Source: Solirubrobacterales bacterium 70-9 (lineage in GTDB: Bacteria > Actinomycetota > Thermoleophilia > Solirubrobacterales > 70-9). From it: a stretch of DNA of 10,494 nucleotides. The DNA lies in the NCBI GenBank assembly GCA_001898095.1, contig MKSH01000070.1, positions 20,344-30,837 of the forward strand, in the 5' to 3' direction. Shown here piece by piece: positions 5,679 through 10,494 of the stretch. Position numbers and translations under genes: made by a program. The notes beneath the pieces were generated by a model, which saw only the letters and a program-made list of their open reading frames with translations, was not told the origin of the DNA and searched no databases. The stretch's first letter is position 1, and each line of letters begins with the position of its first letter.

Positions 5679-5735
5679 GCCCGACCCCGGCCGCAGGGGC
5701 CCCGAGGTGCGCCGTCGGTAGCGTTGGCGGCGATC

Positions 5736-6602
5736 GTGATCGAGCCGTTCGTCGACATCGAGTGGGTTCGGGCGCACCGCGACGAGGTGGTGCTCGCCGA
5801 CAGTCGCTGGTACGCCGACGGTCGGTCCGGCCGCGACGCCTACGTGGGCGGGCACGTTCCCGGGGCGGTATTCGTCGACCTCGACGAGGCGCTGACCAGG
5901 CATGAGGACGCGGCGGTCGGTGGCCGCCATCCGCTTGCCGAGCCGGAGGATTTCGCCGCCGCGATGGCGGCGCTCGGGGTCGGCGACGAGGACACCGTGG
6001 TCGCCTACGACGACGCCGGCGGTGTGATCGCCGCCCGTCTTGTCTGGATGCTCCGCGCGACCGGCCACGAAGCTGCGCTCCTCGACGGCGGCCTCGCCGC
6101 CTGGCCCGACGCCCTCGAAACCGGAGACGCCACCGAGTGCGTTCGCACTTCCCCGTCCTCGGTAAGGGAAAGTGCGAACGCACCGGTGCGGGGTGGGTTT
6201 ACGGTGCGGGCGTGGCCGGCGGATCGGCTCGCGTCGATCGACGAGGTCGCGGCCATCGCCTCGTCGGGTGGGACCGTGCTCGACGCGCGGCCCGCCGATC
6301 GGTTCGCCGGCGCTCCCGACGACCTCGATCCGCGGCCGGGGCACATCCCCGGCTCGCGCAACGTCCCCTGCCGCGAGAACCTCGACCCCTCCGGGCGGCT
6401 GCTCCCGGTCGACGACCTGCGCGCGCGCTTCGGTGTCGAGGATGCGACCGAGGTCATCTCCTCCTGCGGCTCCGGCGTCACCGCCTGCCACAACCTGCTG
6501 GCGATGGAGCATGCCGGGCTCGGGCGCGGTCGCCTGTTCCCCGGCTCTTGGTCGCAATGGAGCCGCGATCCCGCCCGGCCTGTACAGAAGGGCGCCGGCT
6601 GA
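5736..6602 (+). CDS. sseA: Two-domain sulfurtransferase, 3-mercaptopyruvate type
   Basis: A 288-residue protein with two rhodanese domains. The N-terminal domain (about 1-130) has DSRWYADGRSGRDAYVGGHVPGAVFVDLD; its active-site position holds acidic residues (YDDAGG), so it is catalytically inactive, as is normal. The C-terminal domain (about 155-285) has VLDARPADRF, GHIPGSRNVPCREN and the active loop C244-GSGVTA. C-G-S-G-V-T is the signature of 3-mercaptopyruvate sulfurtransferase (SseA), whereas thiosulfate enzymes usually carry C-R-K-G-V-T. It would form a persulfide on Cys244 and pass sulfur to thiols or cyanide in the cytoplasm. Residues about 133-151 of the interdomain linker are encoded by a long inverted repeat that looks inserted. 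I chose GTG 5736 because it gives the usual short N-terminus; TTG 5724 is an alternative, and neither has a strong ribosome site. The frame is open far upstream but is not protein-like there. Confidence 0.92.
   Translation: MIEPFVDIEWVRAHRDEVVLADSRWYADGRSGRDAYVGGHVPGAVFVDLDEALTRHEDAAVGGRHPLAEPEDFAAAMAALGVGDEDTVVAYDDAGGVIAARLVWMLRATGHEAALLDGGLAAWPDALETGDATECVRTSPSSVRESANAPVRGGFTVRAWPADRLASIDEVAAIASSGGTVLDARPADRFAGAPDDLDPRPGHIPGSRNVPCRENLDPSGRLLPVDDLRARFGVEDATEVISSCGSGVTACHNLLAMEHAGLGRGRLFPGSWSQWSRDPARPVQKGAG
6131..6188. repeat. Palindromic element inside the sulfurtransferase gene
   Basis: GTGCGTTCGCACTT (6137-6150) and its exact complement (6170-6183) form a perfect 14-bp core. Pairing continues inward for three pairs after one mismatch (6152-6154 with 6166-6168) and outward for five pairs after one bulged A (6131-6135 with 6184-6188), with an 11-base loop. 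It is read in frame as about residues 133-151 of the sulfurtransferase, in the linker between the two rhodanese domains. The right arm read on the minus strand (6186 to 6170) matches 8033-8049 at 16 of 17 bases. Confidence 0.85.
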
Positions 6603-6613
6603 CGGTTGCGACC

Positions 6614-6636
6614 GGGTAGGTTCTTAGAACCGACCC
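6614..6636 (+). promoter_or_regulatory. Promoter/operator candidate before the aldehyde dehydrogenase
   Basis: A dyad with no loop: GGGT, mismatch, GGTTCT, central T, AGAACC, mismatch, ACCC, so 10 of 11 base pairs match. The zero-loop form suits binding by a dimeric regulator rather than an RNA hairpin. It contains TAGGTT (6617-6622), a TAnnnT-type -10, so a bound protein would block or modulate initiation. The start codon at 6661 and the ribosome site AGGGAG (6651-6656) follow at suitable distances. No convincing -35 box is seen. Confidence 0.5.
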
Positions 6637-6660
6637 AACTTCAGTCTGCGAGGGAGTCAG

Positions 6661-8028
6661 ATGAGCGATTACGCAGTGGTCAATCCCGCCACCGGGGAGA
6701 CGATCAAGGAGTACCCGACGATCAGCGACGACGCGCTGCGCGAGGCGATCGCCCGCGCCGACGCCGCCTACAAATCGTGGTCGCACTCCTCCACCGTGGC
6801 CGAGCGCGCGGCGCTGATCCGCAAGGTCGGCGACCTGCACAAGGAGCGCGCCTCCGAGCTCGGCCAGATCATCGCCCGCGAGATGGGCAAGCCGATCGGC
6901 GAGGCCGTCGGCGAGGCCGACTTCGCCGGCGACATCTACCACTTCTACGCCGACAACGCCGAGGAGTTGATGGCCGACGAACCGATCAAGTTGCTCGGCG
7001 GCGACGGCACCGCGGTGATCCGCCGCAGCACCTACGGGACGGTGCTCGGGATCATGCCGTGGAACTACCCCTACTACCAGGTGGCCCGCTTCGCCGGACC
7101 GAACCTGATCATCGGCAACCCGGTCCTGCTGAAGCACGCGCCGCAGTGCCCGGAATCGGCCGAGGCGATGCAGGGCATCTTCGACGAGGCCGGGTTCCCC
7201 GCGGGCACCTACGAGAACATCTACGCGACGAACGAGCAGATCGAGTGGGTGATCGGCGACCCGCGCGTGCACGGGGTCTCGGTGACCGGCTCCGAGCGGG
7301 CGGGGGCGGCCGTCGCCGAGATCGCCGGGCGCAACCTGAAGAAGGTCGTGCTCGAGCTCGGCGGGTCGGACCCGTTCATCGTCCTCGCCACCGACGACGT
7401 CGGCGCGGTCGCCGAGCAGGCCGCCGCGGCGCGCTTCGAGAACGCCGGCCAGGCCTGCAACGCGGCGAAGCGCTTCATCGTCAAGGACGAGTACTACGAC
7501 GAGTTCGTCGCCAAGCTGAAGGACCAGATCGGCGGGATCAAGAAAGGCGACCCGGCGAGCGAGGACACGACCCTCGGGCCGCTCTCCTCGAAGGTCGCCG
7601 CCGACCGCCTGGAGGACCAGATCAAGCGGGCGATCGACGGCGGCGCCGAGGTCGTGGTCGGCGGCGGTCGCGACGGCAACTACTTCGAGCCGACGATCCT
7701 CGCCGGGATCGAGCAAGGCTCGGACGCCTCCCAGGAAGAGTTCTTCGGCCCGATCGCGCAGGTCTACAAGGTCGGCTCCGAGGAGGAGGCGCTGAGCCTC
7801 GCCAACGACACCCAGTTCGGGCTCGGCTCCTACGTGATCACGAACGACTCCGAGCAGGCCGAGCGGGTCGCGAACGCGATCGAAGCGGGCATGGTCTACG
7901 TCAACATCGTCGGCGCGGACGCCCCGGAGCTGCCCTTCGGCGGCTTCAAGCGCTCCGGCTTCGGCCGCGAGCTCGGCCGCTTCGGCGCCGACGAGTTCGT
8001 CAACAAGAAGCTGATCCGGGTCGGCTAG
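6661..8028 (+). CDS. NAD(P)-dependent aldehyde dehydrogenase, succinate-semialdehyde dehydrogenase (GabD1/Sad-like)
   Basis: A 455-residue member of the aldehyde dehydrogenase superfamily, the typical length of the GabD1/Sad branch. Visible landmarks: PWNYP with the oxyanion Asn135, Lys158 (LLKHA) contacting the cofactor, TGS (209-211) of the Rossmann fold, general base Glu232 (LELGGSDP) and nucleophile Cys266 (ENAGQACNA). The C-terminal EEFFGPIAQVYKV and PELPFGGFKRSGFGRELG motifs are also present. LELGGSDPFIVL together with NAGQACNAAKRFIV and the LLKHA segment favour succinate-semialdehyde dehydrogenase of the GabD1/Sad kind, which oxidises succinate semialdehyde to succinate, for example at the end of GABA breakdown. 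Substrate cannot be proved from sequence; related semialdehydes are possible. The start is supported by AGGGAG four bases upstream. It begins 58 bases after the sulfurtransferase stop and probably has its own promoter. No transaminase or GABA permease is visible nearby. Confidence 0.93.
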   Translation: MSDYAVVNPATGETIKEYPTISDDALREAIARADAAYKSWSHSSTVAERAALIRKVGDLHKERASELGQIIAREMGKPIGEAVGEADFAGDIYHFYADNAEELMADEPIKLLGGDGTAVIRRSTYGTVLGIMPWNYPYYQVARFAGPNLIIGNPVLLKHAPQCPESAEAMQGIFDEAGFPAGTYENIYATNEQIEWVIGDPRVHGVSVTGSERAGAAVAEIAGRNLKKVVLELGGSDPFIVLATDDVGAVAEQAAAARFENAGQACNAAKRFIVKDEYYDEFVAKLKDQIGGIKKGDPASEDTTLGPLSSKVAADRLEDQIKRAIDGGAEVVVGGGRDGNYFEPTILAGIEQGSDASQEEFFGPIAQVYKVGSEEEALSLANDTQFGLGSYVITNDSEQAERVANAIEAGMVYVNIVGADAPELPFGGFKRSGFGRELGRFGADEFVNKKLIRVG

Positions 8029-8037
8029 CCCCCCGGT

Positions 8038-8080
8038 GCGTTCGCAGTTGGCCACACATGGTGTGGCCAACTGCGAACGC
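8038..8080. terminator. Perfect 20-bp hairpin between convergent genes (possible bidirectional terminator)
   Basis: GCGTTCGCAGTTGGCCACAC (8038-8057), a three-base loop ATG and the exact complement (8061-8080). It fills the space between the aldehyde dehydrogenase stop (8028) and the methyltransferase stop (8083-8085, minus strand), the usual place for a two-way terminator. Neither strand carries a T-run after the stem, so intrinsic termination would be atypical. The outer part of the arm belongs to the same sequence family as the palindrome in the sulfurtransferase gene. Confidence 0.75.
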
Positions 8081-8082
8081 GG

Positions 8083-8697
8083 TCAGCCGGCCCGGGGTCG
8101 GGCGAGGCGGGTGACGAGGAGGAGGCCGGCGCCGGTCGGGGCCAGCGCCTCCTCCGTCCGCCGGTCGGCGCCGGCGAGTGTGCGGAGGTCGGCGACCTCG
8201 TCGGCGTGGGAGATGACGTTGTCGACGGCGAGCAGGCCGCCGGGGCGAAGCACGCGGACGAGGTCGGCCCAGTAGCCGGGGTAGGCGGGGCGTTCGGCAT
8301 CGAGGAAGACCATGTCCCAGGAGGACTCGGGCGAGCCAGAGAGGGCGGCGCCGGCGTCTTCGCGGCGGAGCTCGACCGTGCCCTCGAGCCCGGCGGCGGC
8401 GAGGTTGGCGCGCGCCTCCCCGAGCCGCCCCTCGTCGAGGTCGACGCTCACCATCGCGCCCTCGTTGGCGGCGACCGCGGCGGCGAGCCAGATCGTCGAG
8501 TAGCCGTTCGAGCTGCCGAGCTCGAGCAGCCGCTTCGCCCCGGTAGCGAGCACCAAGAGGTGCAGGAGGCGGGCCGAGTCCGGCTCCAGGTTGCGCCGGC
8601 GCTCCCGGCGATCGGCCCGGCCGGCATCGAAATCGACCCCTTCCCGGTGGAGCTGGTCGAGCAGCGCCTCCAGCCGCGCGTCCATGGCCGGCAGCAT
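8083..8697 (-). CDS. Class I SAM-dependent O-methyltransferase (COG4122-like)
   Basis: A 204-residue Rossmann-fold methyltransferase. Motif I is LLELGSSNGYSTIWLA (about 57-72, with the glycine-rich turn E59-LGSSNG) and binds S-adenosylmethionine. SVDLDEGRLGEARANL (84-99) gives the acidic residue for the ribose at the end of strand 2. EDAG (113-116) follows, then DMVFLDAER (128-136) and LRPGGLLAVDN (150-160). The pattern ELGSSNGYST, FLDAE and DNV is that of the caffeoyl-CoA O-methyltransferase-like group, which is metal-dependent in many members. It methylates a hydroxyl of a small molecule that cannot be named here. The start is taken at ATG 8697; a second ATG four codons later is equally possible, and neither has a good ribosome site. 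It lies 38 bases downstream of the SDR gene on the same strand and is probably cotranscribed with it. Confidence 0.88.
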   Translation of the reverse strand: MLPAMDARLEALLDQLHREGVDFDAGRADRRERRRNLEPDSARLLHLLVLATGAKRLLELGSSNGYSTIWLAAAVAANEGAMVSVDLDEGRLGEARANLAAAGLEGTVELRREDAGAALSGSPESSWDMVFLDAERPAYPGYWADLVRVLRPGGLLAVDNVISHADEVADLRTLAGADRRTEEALAPTGAGLLLVTRLARPRAG

Positions 8698-8735
8698 AGA
8701 GCCGCCGGGCGGATCCCCCGACTACTCGACGGCTT

Positions 8736-9584
8736 TCACTCGAGCGGCTCGACCGGAGCGAGGGCCATCGCCGCCGACATCCCGGCGTCGACCGCGAGCA
8801 CCACCCCGGTGATCCACCTGGCCGCCGGGCCGGCGAGGTAGGAGACCGCCGCGGCGACGTCCCAGGCGTTGCCCTCGGTCTTCAGCAGGGAGCTGCGCCG
8901 GCGGACGTCGCGCATCTCGGGGGAGATCTTGTCGGCGATCATCGGGGTCCAGACCATCCCCGGGGCCACCGCGTTGACCCTGACCCCGGCTTCGCCGTGG
9001 TGCTGAGCCATCAACCGTGTCAACTGGGCGATCGCTCCCTTGGAGGTGCCGTAGGCGACGGTCGGGTACCCGCCCAGAAGGCCGGCGGTCGAGGAGAGGT
9101 TGACGATCGAGCCGCCGCCGCGGGCGGACATACGGGGGACGCAATGTCGGCTCATCAAGACCATCGTCCTCACGTTGACCCTCATCGTCTCGTCCCAGCC
9201 GTCGAGGTCGACGTCGACCACCGTCCCTGGCGCGCCAAGGATCCCCACGTTGTTGACCAGGATCGACGGCAGGCCGAGATGGTCCTCGACGGCGGCGATC
9301 GTCTCTCGGCAGGCCTCCTCCTCGTTCACGTCGCCGAGGAAGATCGCCGCGGCGCCGCCCTCGGCTTCGATCGCGGCAAGCGTCCGGTCGGCGGCCTCGG
9401 CGTCGCGGTCGACGATCGCGACCTTGGCCCCGCCGGCGGCCAGCAACCGCGCGCAGGCAGCGCCGATGCCCGGTCCCGACAGGTGCGTTCCGGCTCCGGT
9501 GACCACCGCCACCGCGTCGGAGAGGTCCGCGCTTTCTGCTGCCACGGCGGTGGCGCCGCCCTCGATCGGAACATCCACTCCCAT
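8736..9584 (-). CDS. SDR-family NAD-dependent oxidoreductase
   Basis: A 282-residue classical-type short-chain dehydrogenase/reductase. The cofactor loop is TGAGTHLSGPGIG (29-41), longer than the standard TGxxxGxG by about five residues. D59 at the end of strand 2 (IVDRD) favours NAD(H) over NADP(H). NNVG (111-114), N137, Ser164/165 (NLSST), Y178 and K182 (YGTSK) complete the catalytic set. VNAVAPGMVWTPM and the ending ITGVVLAVDAGMSAAM are typical of the family. It would oxidise or reduce a hydroxyl/keto substrate that is unknown. I start it at ATG 9584 because GAGGAGG lies just upstream; ATG 9617 is in frame but would add 11 residues and run into the promoter. It is divergent from the acetoacetate-decarboxylase-family gene, and the methyltransferase gene follows 38 bases after it. 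Confidence 0.92.
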   Translation of the reverse strand: MGVDVPIEGGATAVAAESADLSDAVAVVTGAGTHLSGPGIGAACARLLAAGGAKVAIVDRDAEAADRTLAAIEAEGGAAAIFLGDVNEEEACRETIAAVEDHLGLPSILVNNVGILGAPGTVVDVDLDGWDETMRVNVRTMVLMSRHCVPRMSARGGGSIVNLSSTAGLLGGYPTVAYGTSKGAIAQLTRLMAQHHGEAGVRVNAVAPGMVWTPMIADKISPEMRDVRRRSSLLKTEGNAWDVAAAVSYLAGPAARWITGVVLAVDAGMSAAMALAPVEPLE

Positions 9585-9593
9585 GACCTCCTC
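9585..9593 (-). promoter_or_regulatory. Ribosome binding site that decides the SDR start
   Basis: On the minus strand GAGGAGGTC directly precedes ATG 9584-9582. The upstream in-frame ATGs at 9617 and 9611 have no such site, and the earlier one lies just past the probable transcription start. Confidence 0.75.
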
Positions 9594-9616
9594 TTCGCCT
9601 ACCGAACGCATCTTCA

Positions 9617-9661
9617 TATACTAAGCGGCAGCTAATATATCTAGCTTGGTTAGGGTGTAAA
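9617..9661. promoter_or_regulatory. AT-rich divergent promoter between SDR and decarboxylase-family genes
   Basis: This is the most AT-rich stretch of the window. On the minus strand TTTACA (9661-9656), a 16-base spacer and TATATT (9639-9634) form a near-consensus sigma-70 promoter reading into the SDR gene, with a leader of roughly 40 bases. On the plus strand TATACT (9617-9622) is a good -10 for the decarboxylase-family gene, though its -35 is poor. The minus -35 overlaps the ribosome site AAAGGAG (9659-9665) of the plus-strand gene, so the two promoters are tightly interleaved. Confidence 0.6.
9630..9646. promoter_or_regulatory. Candidate operator AGCTA-N7-TAGCT
   Basis: Five-base arms are perfectly complementary around a seven-base centre, spaced for one DNA turn. 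It covers the minus-strand -10 and lies just past the plus-strand start region, so one bound dimer could control both directions. The GntR-like protein encoded just downstream of the decarboxylase-family gene is a candidate ligand, by position only; the site does not match the usual FadR-type TGGTnnnACCA pattern. Confidence 0.35.
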
Positions 9662-9670
9662 GGAGAAGAG

Positions 9671-10414
9671 ATGAAGCTCGAGCAGGTCCGACAGCAGCTG
9701 ACGACGCCGTTGGATGCTCCGGCCTACGGACCGGGGCCGTTTTTCTTTTATGGCCGGGAGTTCTTCACGATCGAGTACCGGACCGACCTCCAGGCCGCCC
9801 GTCGCCTGGTTCCCGAGCCGCTGGTACTGCGCGATCCGATCGTCCGCTTCGAGGTCGTGAAGATGCCCGATGCGCTGACCTTCGGCGCCTACGTCGAGGC
9901 GGGCCAGACGCTGGCGGTCGAGTTGGCCGGCGAGCCAGGTCAGTTCGCCCTCAGCATGTACCTCGAGAACCACCCGGCAATCGCGGGCGGGCGGGAGGTG
10001 GCGGGGTTTCCGAAGAAGCTTGGCTCGCCGCAGCTGTTCGTCGACAACGACGTGCTGGTCGGCCAGCTCGATTACGGAACCCAGCGCGTGGCTACCGCGA
10101 CGATGGCCTACAAACGGGCGACCCTGGAGGCCGCGGAGGCGAAGGCGGAGCTGAGCGCGCCGCTCTATCTCCTGCATCGGATTCCCTGGTACGACGGTCG
10201 CGGTCCCCGCATCTCGGAGCTCTTGCGGCTGCCGCCTTCGGACGCGACCAAGGTGGTCGGCGGTTGGACCGGGCCGGCCCGGCTGCACCTGATCCCGCAT
10301 GTCCTCGCCCCGGTCGCCGACCTGCCCGTCCTCGAGATCGTCCGGGCGACGCACATCGTCGCCGACTTCACCTACGGGCCGCTCGAACTGGCCCACGACT
10401 ACCTGGACGGTTGA
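9671..10414 (+). CDS. Acetoacetate decarboxylase family protein
   Basis: A 247-residue protein, the usual length for the family. The segment EVAGFPKKLGSP holds the adjacent lysines K115 and K116, at the same numbering as the Schiff-base Lys115 and neighbouring Lys116 of the clostridial enzyme. R29 (FYGRE), E61 (RFEVVK) and E76 (YVEAGQ) also fall where I recall that enzyme having active-site Arg29, Glu61 and Glu76. This suggests a competent active site that forms an imine with a beta-keto acid and releases CO2. Other members of the superfamily catalyse aldol or dehydratase reactions, so acetone formation from acetoacetate is not certain. No CoA-transferase is adjacent. The start is fixed by AAAGGAG (9659-9665), five bases before the ATG. 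It is divergent from the SDR gene and followed after one base by a regulator gene. It has no signal peptide and should be cytoplasmic. Confidence 0.9.
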   Translation: MKLEQVRQQLTTPLDAPAYGPGPFFFYGREFFTIEYRTDLQAARRLVPEPLVLRDPIVRFEVVKMPDALTFGAYVEAGQTLAVELAGEPGQFALSMYLENHPAIAGGREVAGFPKKLGSPQLFVDNDVLVGQLDYGTQRVATATMAYKRATLEAAEAKAELSAPLYLLHRIPWYDGRGPRISELLRLPPSDATKVVGGWTGPARLHLIPHVLAPVADLPVLEIVRATHIVADFTYGPLELAHDYLDG

Positions 10415-10415
10415 G

Positions 10416-10494
10416 TTGAGCGAGGAAATTCCGCTCAGCCGCGACGGGCGCGCCACGGAGCTCGCCCATCGCCGCATGCGCTCGGCGATCCTGC
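10416..10494 (+). CDS. Start of a probable GntR-family transcriptional regulator; 3' end outside the window
   Basis: Only 26 residues are visible. They begin MSEEIPLSRDGRATELAHRR (from TTG 10416) and continue MRSAIL. A polar lead-in followed by a helix of the type 'A-x-L-A-h-x-R-h-R-x-A-I-L' is the usual opening of the winged-helix domain in GntR regulators, often of the FadR/FCD branch. The TTG is the first possible start and follows the preceding stop by one base, so the gene is probably in one operon with the decarboxylase-family enzyme. No strong ribosome site is present, which fits translational coupling. A GntR protein here would be a natural regulator of the divergent promoter. The call rests on a short segment. 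Confidence 0.5.
   Translation, partial: MSEEIPLSRDGRATELAHRRMRSAIL

Larger units (their letters stand above)
5225..5735. other. Gene-free, highly structured spacer with long inverted repeats
   Basis: About 510 bases between a minus-strand and a plus-strand gene. I find no convincing coding region: the frame running into the sulfurtransferase from upstream translates to low-complexity Arg/Gly/Pro sequence with no family resemblance. The stretch holds three long inverted repeats (5308-5363, 5491-5539, 5616-5678), a shorter one (5575-5601), a 10-base palindrome GTGACGTCAC (5559-5568), a small GGGAAC/GTTCCC stem (5430-5446) and two G-quadruplex motifs. As a divergent spacer it must also hold both promoters. 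A TAGCGT hexamer at 5719-5724 could be the -10 of the sulfurtransferase gene. Confidence 0.7.

Noticed and set aside
5079..5735. N-terminal extension of the sulfurtransferase frame through the spacer
   Set aside because: The upstream translation is low-complexity and runs through three hairpins and into the phosphoesterase gene; sulfurtransferases start close to the FVDIEW segment.
6478..8070. A 530-codon open frame on the minus strand across the aldehyde dehydrogenase gene
   Set aside because: It is antisense to a clear enzyme, its translation is Asp/Arg/Gly/Val-rich without motifs, and long antisense frames are expected at this GC content.
6606..8114. A 502-codon plus-strand frame overlapping the aldehyde dehydrogenase
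   Set aside because: It translates to arginine-rich low-complexity sequence and is the out-of-frame shadow of the dehydrogenase.
9585..9617. Longer SDR start at ATG 9617
   Set aside because: The strong GAGGAGG site lies before ATG 9584, and ATG 9617 is only about ten bases from the probable transcription start.

Overview
The window is very GC-rich DNA with almost no spacer, strong G/C at third codon positions, actinobacterial -10 hexamers of the TAnnnT type (TAGGCT, TAGGTT), GTG and TTG starts and no introns. Together with the protein repertoire (baeRF and UspA proteins, a stand-alone UBP zinc finger, an ECF sigma factor with an unusual membrane partner, a glycine-rich COG4315-type lipoprotein), this suggests a member of the Actinomycetota, most likely class Thermoleophilia (Solirubrobacterales-like). 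The taxonomic placement is inference from style, not from a marker gene. I see no rRNA, tRNA, CRISPR array, transposase or phage gene.

Layout. (1) 1-944: the end of a probable baeRF-type release-factor-like protein, translationally coupled (ATGA) to a universal stress protein. (2) 949-1840: a small unrecognised protein on the minus strand, then a divergent promoter region, then a small UBP-type zinc-finger protein. (3) 1894-3707: an ECF sigma factor coupled by ATGA to a single-pass membrane protein that probably serves as its anti-sigma or sensor partner, followed by a hairpin. (4) 3819-5224, minus strand: a metallophosphoesterase and then a lipoprotein with two COG4315-like repeats, 53 bases apart. 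(5) 5225-5735: about 510 bases without a convincing gene, packed with long inverted repeats and G-quadruplex motifs. (6) 5736-8028: a two-domain sulfurtransferase of 3-mercaptopyruvate type, then a succinate-semialdehyde-type aldehyde dehydrogenase with a dyad over its probable promoter. (7) 8083-9584, minus strand: an SDR oxidoreductase followed by an O-methyltransferase. (8) 9671-10494: divergent from the SDR, an acetoacetate-decarboxylase-family enzyme and the start of a probable GntR regulator.

How the genes may work together. Region 3 is a self-contained envelope-to-transcription signalling pair. Regions 7-8 look like a small catabolic or secondary-metabolic unit: a decarboxylase-family enzyme and an alcohol/ketone oxidoreductase read outward from one AT-rich divergent promoter, with a regulator behind the decarboxylase. 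Region 1 couples two stress-associated families.

The most unusual content is not a protein. Between 5308 and 8080 lie four long inverted repeats with paired arms of about 20-22 bases, plus a shorter one. One sits in frame inside the sulfurtransferase gene, in the linker between its two rhodanese domains. It shares a 17-base core (16 matches) with a perfect 20-bp hairpin found between two convergent genes 1.9 kb away. This looks like a dispersed palindromic element family that can enter coding sequence.
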